64,000 nucleotides of DNA, taken from contig NZ_CP097218.1 in the NCBI RefSeq assembly GCF_023373525.1, positions 2,108,001 through 2,172,000 of the forward strand. Direction: 5' to 3'. Within the stretch, counting starts at the first letter, position 1. Each line of letters starts with the position of its first letter. A model generated the notes under the pieces. It searched no databases and was not told the DNA's origin. It saw nothing but the letters and a program-made list of their open reading frames with translations. Shown piece after piece: positions 49,603 to 58,794 of the stretch. This DNA comes from Brachybacterium kimchii (GTDB lineage: Bacteria; Actinomycetota; Actinomycetes; Actinomycetales; Dermabacteraceae). The translations under genes and the position numbers were made by a program.

Positions 49603-51225
49603 ATGCCCGCCGACATCGCCCCCGCCACGCGCGCCCCCGCGTCCGCCGAGCGCGCGCCGGCGCCCCCGCGCGTGCAGTCCGCCCTGCTCGATGCGCTGCG
49701 CAGCGACCTGGCGGCGGCCCCCTTCACGACGCAGGCCTGCCGCGACCTGTTGGGCCCGCTCGCGCACGACGCCCTGGGCCGGGAGAACCCGATCCCCGCG
49801 CGCCGCGTCCTGGCCGAGGACGAGCGGCCCACGGCGGTGCTGCTGTGGCTGTTCACCCTCGGCGGCGCGCTCCGCCGGGATCTCGTCGAGCGCGCCCTGC
49901 CCGCCCTGGGCCTCGAGGGCGCGATCGCGCTGGGCCTGGTCGAGGAGATCGAGGCGGAGGCGGCCGCGGAGGGTGGGGGCGACGGAGGCTCCCGCACCGC
50001 GCGCGTGCGCGCAGTCGTCGACCTCTCCCCCTACGCCGCGAGCGACGACCTCGGCGAGATCCAGTGGTGGATCGCCTCGGACCTCTCCGAGATCGCGACC
50101 GGCGCACCTCTCTTCTCGGACCACGTGCTCGGGGTCGGCGGCGCCTCGCTGACCCTCGCCCGGATCACGCCCCGCGGGCACGTGGGGCGGGTGCTGGACC
50201 TGGGCTGCGGCGGCGGCATCCAGGCGCTGCACGCCTCCCGGCACGCCGACCACGTCGTGGCCACCGACCTCTCGCCCCGCGCGCTCGCCTTCGCGGCCTT
50301 CAATGCGGCGCTCAACGGCATCGACCTCGAGCTGCGGGAGGGATCGCTGCTCGAGCCCGTCGCCGGCGAGCAGTTCGACCTGGTGGTGAGCAACCCGCCG
50401 TTCGTCATCACGCCCCGCAGGGGCGGGGTCGAGCAGTGGACCTACCGCGACGGCGGCCGCACGGGCGACGTGCTGACCGCCGAGCTCCTCGCCGACCTGC
50501 CCCCTCACCTGGTGCCCGGCGGCAGCGCCCTCATGCTCTCCAACTGGGAGATCAGCGCGGACACCGCATGGGACGTCCATCCGCGGGCATGGCTCGAGCC
50601 GGTCCTGGCCGACGGGATCGACGCCTGGGTGATCCAGCGGGAGAGCGAGGACGCCGCCCAGTACGCGGAGACCTGGGCGCGCGACGGCGGGATCACCGTG
50701 CGGGATGCGGCGTGGCCGAGCATGCAGGAGGCCTGGCTCGAGGACTTCGAGGCCCGCGGCACCACCGGCATCGGCTTCGGCTACCTGATGCTGCGCCGGC
50801 CCGCGGCGCCGCGCCCGGACGGCGCCCAGGTGCTCCTCGAGGAGGTCACCGGGACGGGGAGCGGCACCCTGTCCGAGCACATCGGGGCGGGGCTGGCGGC
50901 CCTCGACGCTCTCGCCCGGCTCGATGACGAGGCCCTGCTCGCCTCCCGTCCCGTGCGCGCGGCGGACGTCGTCGAGCGGCGCCACCTCACCCCCGGCGAG
51001 TTCGACCCGATGCTCATCGAGGTCGTGCAGGGCGGCGGCTTCGCCCGCGCCGTGCGCGAGGACCAGGTGCTCGCCGCCGTCGTCGGCGCCCTCGACGGGA
51101 CGCTGACGCTCGGCCAGATCCTGAGCGCGGTGTGCGCCCTGACCGACGAGGACGAGGGCGACGCCCGCGAGCGCGTGCTCCCGCAGCTGCGCGAGATGAT
51201 CCGCACCTCGATGGTGGCGCTGTGA
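49603..51225 (+). CDS. SAM-dependent methyltransferase with NPPF motif (HemK/RsmC-like)
   Basis: 540 aa. An N-terminal helical domain (about 1-165) precedes a class I methyltransferase domain with VLDLGCGGGIQALHAS (about 197-212), VVATDLSPRALAFAAFNAALNG and the N-methylase motif DLVVSNPPFVITP (about 264-276). The C-terminal 170 residues form an additional region ending in a winged-helix-like GTLTLGQILSAVCALT. NPPF enzymes methylate amide or exocyclic amino nitrogens in rRNA or release factors; the exact substrate is unknown. This large form beside the helicase and topA is conserved in actinobacteria as far as I recall. It overlaps the next gene by four bases. Confidence 0.88.
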   Translation: MPADIAPATRAPASAERAPAPPRVQSALLDALRSDLAAAPFTTQACRDLLGPLAHDALGRENPIPARRVLAEDERPTAVLLWLFTLGGALRRDLVERALPALGLEGAIALGLVEEIEAEAAAEGGGDGGSRTARVRAVVDLSPYAASDDLGEIQWWIASDLSEIATGAPLFSDHVLGVGGASLTLARITPRGHVGRVLDLGCGGGIQALHASRHADHVVATDLSPRALAFAAFNAALNGIDLELREGSLLEPVAGEQFDLVVSNPPFVITPRRGGVEQWTYRDGGRTGDVLTAELLADLPPHLVPGGSALMLSNWEISADTAWDVHPRAWLEPVLADGIDAWVIQRESEDAAQYAETWARDGGITVRDAAWPSMQEAWLEDFEARGTTGIGFGYLMLRRPAAPRPDGAQVLLEEVTGTGSGTLSEHIGAGLAALDALARLDDEALLASRPVRAADVVERRHLTPGEFDPMLIEVVQGGGFARAVREDQVLAAVVGALDGTLTLGQILSAVCALTDEDEGDARERVLPQLREMIRTSMVAL

Positions 51226-52334
51226 ACGCGCGGCACGAGGACGCCTCGCACGAGGAGGCGTGGCCCGAGGACGATCCGCGCGGCGCCCATCGCCCAGGGC
51301 CCGGGTACGGGCACAGCACGCCCGTCGAGCCCGACGAGCCCTATGACGTCCGCGAGCCCGACGAGTCCCGCGGGCCCTACGACCCCCGCGAGCCCGACGA
51401 CGTCGGCGCGGTCGCCGCTCCCTCCGGACCCCATCGCCGCAGCGGCCTGATCCCGCGGCTGCTCGTGGGCCTTCTGGGCGCGGCGGTCTGCACGGCGCTC
51501 GCAGTCCTGCTCGCGAAGGGCGCCGTCGGCACGGCGCGCGGGCAGCGGCTCGACCAGCTGATCCTCTCGGCCGCGCAGAACGACGACGGCCCGATCACCC
51601 AGGTCATCTTCCCTGCGCTGAACACGGTGACGGTCCCCGTGGTGCTGCTCCTGCTCGCCCTGGCCGCGGTGTTCGCGCTCGTGCGGCGCCGGCCGTCCCT
51701 GCTGCTGCAGATCCTCGTGATCGTGGCCGGCGCCAATCTCACGGTGCAGGTCGTGAAGTCCTTCGTCGTGGACCGCACCGCGCTCGCGGAGGACATCGAC
51801 GTCACCCCGAACTCCTTCCCCTCCGGGCACACGGCGCTCGCGATCTCCGTGGCGCTCGCCCTGATCCTCGTCTGCCCCGCGAGGATCCGGGGCCTGGTCG
51901 CGATCCTGGGGACGGCGTGGGTCGCCGCCGCCGGGGTGGGCACCATCGCGGGCGGCTGGCACCGGCCCAGCGACGTGCTCGGCGCTCTGCTGGTCACGGG
52001 AGCGTGGACGTTCCTGCTGCTCGCGGTCGACGCGGCGCTCGCCCTCGCCCGCACCCCGCGCGGCCCGGAGGGGCTCGCGCATCCGCGCGACGCCCGGGCC
52101 GGGCGCGGGGCGGGACCGCTGCTCGCGGTGCTCGGCGCGGTCGCGGTCGCCGCGGGGATGGTGGTGCTCGCCACGGTCCCCACCCCCATCGACCTCGACG
52201 ACGCGTCCCACCAGGCCCGCGCCTATCTGGCCACGGTGCTCGTGATCCCGGGATCCGTCGCCGTCCTCACCGCCGCCGCGCTGGGACTGCGCGTGCCGGA
52301 CCTCGCACGTCCCGCGGGGCCCCGGTCCCGGTGA
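51222..52334 (+). CDS. PAP2 family membrane phosphatase
   Basis: 370 aa. A charged Asp/Glu/Pro-rich cytoplasmic N-terminus (about 1-70) is followed by six or more helices with phosphatidic-acid-phosphatase signatures: NSFPSGHTALAISVAL (motif 2) and GGWHRPSDVLGALL (motif 3 with catalytic His). Motif 1 is altered: KSFVVDRTAL has Lys and Arg but lacks the usual RP pair, so activity or specificity may differ. Two extra helices follow at the C-terminus. Likely substrates are undecaprenyl pyrophosphate or lipid phosphates. GTG start overlaps the methyltransferase stop by four bases. Confidence 0.85.
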   Translation: MNARHEDASHEEAWPEDDPRGAHRPGPGYGHSTPVEPDEPYDVREPDESRGPYDPREPDDVGAVAAPSGPHRRSGLIPRLLVGLLGAAVCTALAVLLAKGAVGTARGQRLDQLILSAAQNDDGPITQVIFPALNTVTVPVVLLLLALAAVFALVRRRPSLLLQILVIVAGANLTVQVVKSFVVDRTALAEDIDVTPNSFPSGHTALAISVALALILVCPARIRGLVAILGTAWVAAAGVGTIAGGWHRPSDVLGALLVTGAWTFLLLAVDAALALARTPRGPEGLAHPRDARAGRGAGPLLAVLGAVAVAAGMVVLATVPTPIDLDDASHQARAYLATVLVIPGSVAVLTAAALGLRVPDLARPAGPRSR

Positions 52335-52352
52335 CCACGTGGCCGGAGCGTG

Positions 52353-52358
52353 TACGGT
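52353..52358 (+). promoter_or_regulatory. probable -10 element of topA
   Basis: TACGGT about 85 bases before the topA start, giving a short leader with a normal ribosome-binding site. Confidence 0.35.
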
Positions 52359-52443
52359 GAGCACGCCGGAGCCACCCAGGCACCGCGCAACGGCCTCCCG
52401 GACCCGCTCCGGAGCCGCCAGAACCACCAGAAGGACGGTACAA

Positions 52444-55194
52444 GTGCCCGGCTCGCGCCATCTCGTGATCGTGGAGTCCCCTGCCAAGGCGAGGACGATC
52501 GCCCGGTACCTCGGGGACGACTACGTCGTCGAGGCGTCCGTCGGCCACATCCGCGACATCCCCGTCCCGAGGGACCTCCCGGCGGACATGAAGAAGGGTC
52601 CCTACGGCAAGTTCGGCGTCGACGTCGAGAACGGCTTCGACCCCTACTACGTGGTCAGCGCCGACAAGAAGAAGACGGTCGCGGACCTCAAGAAGAAGCT
52701 CAAGGACGCCGACACCCTCTACCTCGCCACCGATGAGGACCGCGAGGGGGAAGCGATCGCCTGGCACCTGCTGGAGACCCTCAAGCCCAAGAAGTCCCTG
52801 CCGGTGCACCGCATGGTCTTCCACGAGATCACGCGCGACGCGATCCAGGCGGCGCTGACGAACACCCGCGAGATCGACGACCACCTGGTCGACGCGCAGG
52901 AGACCCGCCGCATCCTCGACCGGCTCGTGGGCTTCGAGCTCTCCCCCGTGCTGTGGCGCAAGATCCGCCCCTCGCTCTCCGCCGGCCGCGTGCAGTCCGT
53001 GGCGACCCGCCTGGTCGTGGAGCGCGAGCGCGAGCGCATGGCCTTCGTCCCCTCCGATTACTGGGATGTGACCGGCACCTTCGCCGGATCCGATGCGGCC
53101 TTCTCGGCCCGCATCTCGAGCGTCGACGGCTCGCGCGTCGCGACCGGCTCCGACTTCGCCGATGACGGCACCCTCAAGAAGAAGGCGGCCACGGCCACGG
53201 TGCTCACCGAGGAGTCGGCGACCGCGCTGGTCTCCGCGCTCGAGGGGGCGCAGGCACGGGTCGCGAGCCTGGAGTCCAAGCCGTACACCCGTCGGCCCGC
53301 CGCCCCGTTCACCACGTCGTCCCTGCAGCAGGAGGCCTCGCGCAAGCTGCGTCTGGGCGCCCGCCAGACCATGCGCGTCGCGCAGGGGCTGTACGAGAAC
53401 GGCTTCATCACCTACATGCGTACGGACTCCGTGGCGCTGTCGGGCGAGGCGATCAGCGCCTCGCGCGCCCAGGCCGCCGAGCTCTACGGCTCGCAGTACG
53501 TGCCCGAGAAGCCGCGCCACTACCAGAACAAGTCTCAGAACGCGCAGGAGGCGCACGAGGCGATCCGCCCCGCCGGGGACCGCTTCCGCACGCCCGCGCA
53601 GGTCGCCGGCCAGCTCTCGGGCGACGACTTCCGTCTCTACGAGCTGATCTGGAAGCGCACGGTCGCCTCCCAGATGGCCGACGCCAAGGGCACCACGAGC
53701 TCCGTCGAGCTGGCCGTCGAGAAGGCCGGCCGGGCCGCCACCTTCCGCGCCTCGGGCACCGTCATCACCTTCCGCGGGTTCATGGCCGCCTACGAGGAGG
53801 GCCGCGACGCCTCCCGCTACGGCGAGCAGGACGAGAACGACAAGCGCCTGCCGCAGATGGACGAGGGCGACATGCTGGACGTCGAGGCGCTCGTGCCCGA
53901 CGGCCACACCACCACCCCTCCCCCGCGCTTCACGGAGGCCTCGCTGGTGCGGGCGCTCGAGGAGCGCGGCATCGGCCGCCCCTCGACCTACGCGTCGACC
54001 GTGACCACCATCCAGGACCGCGGCTACGTGCTGCGCCGCGGCTCGGCGCTCGTGCCCAGCTGGACGGCGTTCGCCGTGGTCAAGCTGCTCGAGGAGCACT
54101 TCGGGCCGTTCATCGACTACGACTTCACCGCCCAGATGGAGGAGCAGCTCGACAAGATGGCCCGCGGCGAGCTGGGCCGCAGCGAGTACCTCGACGACTT
54201 CTATCGGGCCGACGGGACAGACGGCCCCATCGGCCTGCAGCCCATGGTCGAGCACCAGGGCGACATCGACCCCCGCGAGATCAACTCGATCCCGATCGGC
54301 GAGGGCATCACGCTGCGCGTGGGCCGCTACGGCGCCTACGTGGAGCGCCCCGCGCCCGTGGACCCGGACGCCGCGCCCGCGGCTCCCGACGCCGAGCCGG
54401 CCCCGCCGCAGCGCGCGAGCCTGCCCGACGATCTCGCGCCCGACGAGCTGACGGTCGAGAAGGCCCGTGAGCTGCTCGAGCGCCAGAAGGACGACGGCCG
54501 CGTGCTGGGCGAGGACCCGGAGACCGGCCACGACGTGATCGTCAAGGACGGCCGCTACGGCCCCTACGTCACCGAGGTGCTGCCGGAGGACCCGGACGAC
54601 AAGACCCCCAAGTCCAAGCGCCCCAAGCCCCGCACCGCGTCGCTGCTGCAGTCCATGGACCTGGCCACGGTCGACCTCGACGACGCCCTCAAGCTGCTCT
54701 CGCTGCCGCGCGTGGTGGGGGCCGACGAGGACGGCACGGAGATCACCGCGCAGAACGGCCGCTACGGCCCGTACCTCAAGAAGGGCACGGACTCGCGCTC
54801 CCTGGAGACCGAGGAGCAGATCTTCTCGATCACCCTGGACGAGGCGAAGAAGATCTACTCCCAGCCCAAGCAGCGCGGCCGCGCTGCCGCGAAGCCGCCG
54901 CTCAAGGAGCTGGGCACGGATCCGACGAGCGAGAAGCCGATCGTGGTGAAGGACGGCCGCTTCGGCGCCTACATCACCGACGGGACGACGAACGTGACCC
55001 TGCGCCGCGACGACTCCCTGGACGCCCTCACCCACGAGGTCGCCGTCGAGCGCCTCGCCGAGAAGCGCGCGAAGGGCCCGGCCAAGAAGGGCGGGCGCAC
55101 CACCACCCGCAAGTCCACGACGAAGAGCACGTCGAAGAGCACGACCAAGAAGGCCGCGCCGAAGACGAGCAGCTCGAGCACCAAGAAGAGCTGA
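52444..55194 (+). CDS. topA: DNA topoisomerase I
   Basis: 916 aa type IA topoisomerase that relaxes negative supercoils. The Toprim domain begins HLVIVESPAKARTIARYLG and contains ATDEDREGEAIAWHL. The active-site tyrosine is Tyr324 in GFITYMRTDS. The C-terminal part has repeated topo-C modules marked by NGRYGPY/DGRFGAY (about 635, 700, 775 and 840) in place of zinc fingers, and ends in a 35-residue Lys/Ser/Thr-rich tail, the processivity-enhancing end typical of actinobacterial TopA. The GTG at 52444 was chosen because AGAAGGA lies eight bases upstream and the family N-terminus starts there; the frame is open 35 codons further upstream. Confidence 0.97.
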   Translation: MPGSRHLVIVESPAKARTIARYLGDDYVVEASVGHIRDIPVPRDLPADMKKGPYGKFGVDVENGFDPYYVVSADKKKTVADLKKKLKDADTLYLATDEDREGEAIAWHLLETLKPKKSLPVHRMVFHEITRDAIQAALTNTREIDDHLVDAQETRRILDRLVGFELSPVLWRKIRPSLSAGRVQSVATRLVVERERERMAFVPSDYWDVTGTFAGSDAAFSARISSVDGSRVATGSDFADDGTLKKKAATATVLTEESATALVSALEGAQARVASLESKPYTRRPAAPFTTSSLQQEASRKLRLGARQTMRVAQGLYENGFITYMRTDSVALSGEAISASRAQAAELYGSQYVPEKPRHYQNKSQNAQEAHEAIRPAGDRFRTPAQVAGQLSGDDFRLYELIWKRTVASQMADAKGTTSSVELAVEKAGRAATFRASGTVITFRGFMAAYEEGRDASRYGEQDENDKRLPQMDEGDMLDVEALVPDGHTTTPPPRFTEASLVRALEERGIGRPSTYASTVTTIQDRGYVLRRGSALVPSWTAFAVVKLLEEHFGPFIDYDFTAQMEEQLDKMARGELGRSEYLDDFYRADGTDGPIGLQPMVEHQGDIDPREINSIPIGEGITLRVGRYGAYVERPAPVDPDAAPAAPDAEPAPPQRASLPDDLAPDELTVEKARELLERQKDDGRVLGEDPETGHDVIVKDGRYGPYVTEVLPEDPDDKTPKSKRPKPRTASLLQSMDLATVDLDDALKLLSLPRVVGADEDGTEITAQNGRYGPYLKKGTDSRSLETEEQIFSITLDEAKKIYSQPKQRGRAAAKPPLKELGTDPTSEKPIVVKDGRFGAYITDGTTNVTLRRDDSLDALTHEVAVERLAEKRAKGPAKKGGRTTTRKSTTKSTSKSTTKKAAPKTSSSSTKKS

Positions 55195-55296
55195 CCCGCG
55201 CGGGGGCGCGGCGCGGTTCCCTCGGGACTCGTCGTGCCCGGGTCGTCCTCGAGCCACGCTCGAGCCGTGCCCTCGTGAGCCCGCGGTTGCGCCGCC

Positions 55297-55424
55297 AGGT
55301 CACGACCTCACAACAAAGCGACGAAACACGCGTTCCGGTTGTGTCCCGGATCACCGGAAAGGCCTAGAGTGACGGCGTCATGGTGACGCCGGGCCCGAGC
55401 AGCATCCGGCCGCCCGCCCCGTGA
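55297..55424 (+). other. orphan promoter-like sequence and hairpin in the topA/sugar-transporter convergent gap
   Basis: AT-richer block with an inverted AGGTC/GACCT pair at 55297-55308, TTGTGT at 55339-55344, TAGAGT at 55365-55370 (20-base spacing), then a GGCGTCA-TGG-TGACGCC hairpin at 55374-55390. An ATG in the hairpin opens a 14-codon frame ending at 55424. Both neighbouring genes end here, so a promoter would have to serve a small RNA or peptide. Weak but worth noting. Confidence 0.35.
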
Positions 55425-55426
55425 TC

Positions 55427-55478
55427 GTCCGCCCCCGTCAACGTCGCCGGGGGCGGACCCGTTCGTCCGCCCCCGGCG
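55427..55478. terminator. strong terminator region with alternative stems
   Basis: A perfect 14-bp stem pairs 55445-55458 with 55465-55478 around six bases. A third arm at 55427-55437 (GTCCGCCCCCG) can pair instead with the middle arm, so two exclusive hairpins are possible. It ends the sugar-transporter operon on the minus strand and anything from the plus strand. Confidence 0.75.
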
Positions 55479-55492
55479 CCTCGACGTCGGCA

Positions 55493-56437
55493 CTACTTCA
55501 CGGACCCCGCCGCGAGGCCGCCGATGATGCGGCGCTGGAAGACCAGCACCAGGATGATCAGCGGCACGGTGACGATCACGCCGGCGGCCATCTTCGTGCC
55601 GTACGGGGTGTCGAACTGCGAGGAGCCGGTGAACTTGGAGATCGCGACGTTCGCGGTCTGCATCGCAGGCTGGTTCACCATCGTCAGCGCGATGAGGAAC
55701 TCGTTCCAGGCCGCGATGAAGGTGATGATCGCCGTGGTGAACACGCCCGGCGCGGCGAGCGGCAGGATGATCCGCCAGAACGCGCCGAACCGGGTGGTGC
55801 CGTCCACCATCGCCGCCTGCTCGAGCTCGACCGGCAGCTGCCGGAAGAACGCGTTGAGGTTCCACACCGCCAGCGGCAGCGCGAACGACATGGTGGGCAG
55901 GATCATCGCCTGGTAGCTGTTGATCCAGTTGAACGGCCACCACTCGAAGCCGCCGCTGAAGAGCTTCAGCAGCGGGACCACGAGCGTGATCACCGGGAAC
56001 ATCGAGGTGGCGACGATCATGAACATGACCAGCACCTTCCCGGCGAAGTCCAGCCGCGCGAGGGCGTAGGCCCCGAAGGTGCCCAGCAGGAGCACCAGCA
56101 CCGTCGTCCCGCCCGCGACGACCAGGGAGTTGGCCAGCGCACGGGCGAAGTGGTTGTCCGGGTCGAACACCGCCACGTAGTTCTCGAAGCTGATCGGGTT
56201 CGGGATCAGCTCCGTGGAGCGGCCCTCGCTAGGCAGGCGGAGGGAGGAGACCGCCATCCAGTAGAAGGGCAGCAGGCAGTAGACGAGGATGAACGCCATG
56301 CCGATCGCGATGACGATCGACCCCGCGCGCCCGCCCTTGATCTTCTTGGGCGAGAGCACCTCGCCGGTGCGCGAGCGGATCTGCGTGCCGCCGCTCCGCG
56401 TGCGGCCGCCGGATGCGCTGTCGGCTGCGCTGCTCAT
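55493..56437 (-). CDS. sugar ABC transporter permease (MalG-like)
   Basis: 314 aa with six helices after a disordered cytoplasmic start. The permease coupling loop EQAAMVDGTTRFGAFWRIILPLAAPG (EAA-like, about residues 208-233) contacts the ATPase. AWNEFLIALTM and the end FQRRIIGGLAAGSVKG-type (here GGLAAGSVK) are typical of MalG/ThuG carbohydrate permeases (CUT1). Overlaps the partner permease by four bases. The operon ends in a strong hairpin. Confidence 0.93.
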   Translation of the reverse strand: MSSAADSASGGRTRSGGTQIRSRTGEVLSPKKIKGGRAGSIVIAIGMAFILVYCLLPFYWMAVSSLRLPSEGRSTELIPNPISFENYVAVFDPDNHFARALANSLVVAGGTTVLVLLLGTFGAYALARLDFAGKVLVMFMIVATSMFPVITLVVPLLKLFSGGFEWWPFNWINSYQAMILPTMSFALPLAVWNLNAFFRQLPVELEQAAMVDGTTRFGAFWRIILPLAAPGVFTTAIITFIAAWNEFLIALTMVNQPAMQTANVAISKFTGSSQFDTPYGTKMAAGVIVTVPLIILVLVFQRRIIGGLAAGSVK

Positions 56438-57468
56438 GCCATGCTCCCCTCTGCCGTGGTGCGGAGTCTGCGGGCCGTGCGCCGGGAGCCGCCCGAGCCG
56501 CCGTCGGCCCCGTCCTCCCCGTCGCCGCGGCGACGGCCGCCGCGCTTGGCGGGCTTGTTCTGCTCGCCGATGACGTCGGCGCCGAGCACGCGGATGAACA
56601 CGAACGCCACCAGGCAGATGTAGGCGAACAGGATCATCGAGTACGCCGAGGCGAGGCCGTAGTTCGTCTTGCCCGCGGCGTCGGAGGCGAGCATCGAGAG
56701 GGTCTGCCCGGATTCGAGCCGGCCCAGCAGGACGTAGGGCAGGTCGAACATGCGCATCGCGTCCAGGAGGCGGAAGAGCACCGCGACCACGAGCACGGGG
56801 CGCACGAGCGGCAGCGTGATCCGCCAGAAGGTCGACCAGCGGTCGGCGCCGTCCATCTTCGCGGCCTCGTAGACCTGCTCGTCGATCGTCTGCAGGCCCG
56901 CGAGGGTCAGCAGCCCGATGTACGGGGCGGTCTTCCAGATGTCCGCGATGAGCACGGCGGCCTTGGCCTGCCAGCCCTCGGTGGTCCACAGCACCTGGTA
57001 GTGGATCACCCGGTTGAAGATGCCGTTGGCGTCGAAGATCAGCTGCCACATGAGGGCCGAGACCACGGTGGGGATCGCCCAGGGCACCAGGATCGAGGCC
57101 CGCACGATGCCGGTCGAGCGCATCGCGCGCGCCATGATCAGGGCCATGGACACGCCCAGCACGGTCTCGATGCTCACGCCCACCACGGTGAACAGCGTCG
57201 TGTTCCAGAAGGCGTTCCAGAACCCGGCGCCGGCGCCCGAGCCGGTGAACGCCTCCACGTAGTTGTCGAGGCCGACGAACGTGTCGCCCTGCTTGATGAT
57301 CCCGGTCTGGGGGTCGATGTCACCGCCGGATTGGGTCAGCGACTGCCAGGCCGAGAGCACGAGCGGGAAGCCGACCACGAGGGCCAGCAGCACGAGCGTC
57401 GGCAGCAGCAGGAGATAGGCCATGCGGCCCTGCCCGCCGGTGACACGGCGGGAATGCGCGTCCGCCAT
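56434..57468 (-). CDS. sugar ABC transporter permease (MalF-like)
   Basis: 344 aa with six helices and the coupling loop YEAAKMDGADRWSTFWRITLPLVRPV (about residues 198-223). The periplasmic loop between helices 1 and 2 includes DIDPQTGIIKQGDTFVGLDNYVEAF. The C-terminus is basic and Gly/Asp rich, cytoplasmic. CUT1 family, partner of the overlapping MalG-like protein. Only three bases separate it from the binding-protein gene upstream. Confidence 0.93.
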   Translation of the reverse strand: MADAHSRRVTGGQGRMAYLLLLPTLVLLALVVGFPLVLSAWQSLTQSGGDIDPQTGIIKQGDTFVGLDNYVEAFTGSGAGAGFWNAFWNTTLFTVVGVSIETVLGVSMALIMARAMRSTGIVRASILVPWAIPTVVSALMWQLIFDANGIFNRVIHYQVLWTTEGWQAKAAVLIADIWKTAPYIGLLTLAGLQTIDEQVYEAAKMDGADRWSTFWRITLPLVRPVLVVAVLFRLLDAMRMFDLPYVLLGRLESGQTLSMLASDAAGKTNYGLASAYSMILFAYICLVAFVFIRVLGADVIGEQNKPAKRGGRRRGDGEDGADGGSGGSRRTARRLRTTAEGSMA

Positions 57469-57471
57469 GGC

Positions 57472-58794
57472 TCACTTCTCGGTCAGGTCGGTCAGCTGCT
57501 TCTGCAGATCGCTCAGCGCGGCGTCGGTCTCGGTGTCGCCGGAGAGGCAGCCGTAGGCGGCCTCCTGAATGGCCTGCGTGACGTCGCCGTACTTCACGAC
57601 CTGCGGACGCACGGCGCCCTTGTCGATCGAGTCCTTGAGGGTGTCGAGGAACGGGTACTTCTTCTTGAGGTCCTCGTCCTCGTAGACGGCGGTCGCGGCG
57701 GTCGGGTTGCCCGTCTGCAGGAACCAGGCCTTCTGCTGCTCGGCGGCGCCCATGAACGCGATGAAGTCCAGGGCTGTGCCCATGTTCTTCGCGAACGCGC
57801 TGATCGCGTAGTTCAGGCCGCCGACGGTCGACGTGCCCTCGCCCTTGACCGCGGGCACCAGGGAGACGGAGACCTTGTCCTTGACCTTCGAGGAGCCGTC
57901 GTCGGCCTCGAACTTGTCGTAGACGTACGGCCAGTTCTGCAGGAACACGAGCTTGCCGTCCTGGAAGGCCTGGCGGGACTCCTCCTCCTTGTAGGTCAGC
58001 GCCTCCTTGGGGATGTACTTCTTGTCGAAGCCGTCGCGGAGGGTCTGCAGCCCGAGCTTCGCGGCATCGCTGTCCGCCTGGGGCTTGCCGTCGTTGTCGA
58101 ACAGCTCCCCTCCGGCCGACTTCACGACCCCGGTGAGCTGGCAGGTCAGCCCCTCGTACTTGGCGAACTGGCCGCCGAAGCCGTTGATGCCGTCCTGGTC
58201 GGCCATGACCTTCTCGATGATCTCGTACATCTCGTCGTAGGTGGCCGGCGGCTCGTCGTACCCGGCGTCCTTCAGCAGGTCCTTGCGGGAGAACAGCAGC
58301 TGCCCGTTGGTCGCGTAGGGCATCGCGTAGAGCTTGTCGAAGTAGGTCGCGGTCTCGACGGTCGCGGGGATCATGTCGTCGATCGGGAGCTTGTCCTTCG
58401 GCAGCTCGACGACCCACTGGTTGGCCGCGAACTCGGCCGTCCACACGACGTCGAGGCCCAGCACGGTGTAGGCGTCGGACTTCGCCTGGGCGTTGTTGAT
58501 GAACTGGCTGCGCTGGTCGTCGGCGCTCTCGGGGAGCTCGACGAGCGTGACCTTCTCGTCGGAGTGGTCCTTGTTCCAGCGGTCCAGGAAGTCCTTGAGG
58601 ACGCCGGTGGTGTCCTTGCCGGTCGCGAACGTGATCGGCCCGTGCTCGTCGAAGTCCGCGCTCGCGCCGCCGCCGGAGCCGCCCGAGGACGAGTCGTCCG
58701 AGCCTCCGCACGCGGCGAGACCGAGCGCGGAGGCGCCGAGTCCGCCGGCCGCGAGGACCGAGCGCCGACCGAGACCGTGGTTGCTGCTGCTCAT
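57472..58794 (-). CDS. sugar ABC transporter substrate-binding lipoprotein
   Basis: 440 aa CUT1-type binding protein. The signal has a twin arginine (GLGRRSVLAAGG) and a lipobox LAAC at about residue 29, so Tat export followed by lipidation is plausible. The mature start PITFATGKDTTGVLKDFLDRWNK and later AYTVLGLDVVWTAEFA, YAMPYATNGQLLF and GLNYAISAFAKN match trehalose/maltose-type (ThuE/MalE-like) proteins. Substrate is inferred only as an oligosaccharide. ATG at 58794 has AAGGAG six bases upstream. No ATPase gene is present; a shared MsiK-type ATPase elsewhere is likely. Confidence 0.92.
   Translation of the reverse strand: MSSSNHGLGRRSVLAAGGLGASALGLAACGGSDDSSSGGSGGGASADFDEHGPITFATGKDTTGVLKDFLDRWNKDHSDEKVTLVELPESADDQRSQFINNAQAKSDAYTVLGLDVVWTAEFAANQWVVELPKDKLPIDDMIPATVETATYFDKLYAMPYATNGQLLFSRKDLLKDAGYDEPPATYDEMYEIIEKVMADQDGINGFGGQFAKYEGLTCQLTGVVKSAGGELFDNDGKPQADSDAAKLGLQTLRDGFDKKYIPKEALTYKEEESRQAFQDGKLVFLQNWPYVYDKFEADDGSSKVKDKVSVSLVPAVKGEGTSTVGGLNYAISAFAKNMGTALDFIAFMGAAEQQKAWFLQTGNPTAATAVYEDEDLKKKYPFLDTLKDSIDKGAVRPQVVKYGDVTQAIQEAAYGCLSGDTETDAALSDLQKQLTDLTEK

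Noticed and set aside
52267-55257. 996-codon minus-strand frame opposite topA
   Set aside because: Mirror of topA codon positions; Leu/Val/Arg/Asp-biased with no domain pattern.
55388-55424. 14-codon ORF in the topA/permease gap as a real peptide gene
   Set aside because: Too short and Pro-rich, the start codon lies inside a hairpin, and the spacing to TAGAGT does not match other leaderless genes; kept only as part of a small-RNA hypothesis.
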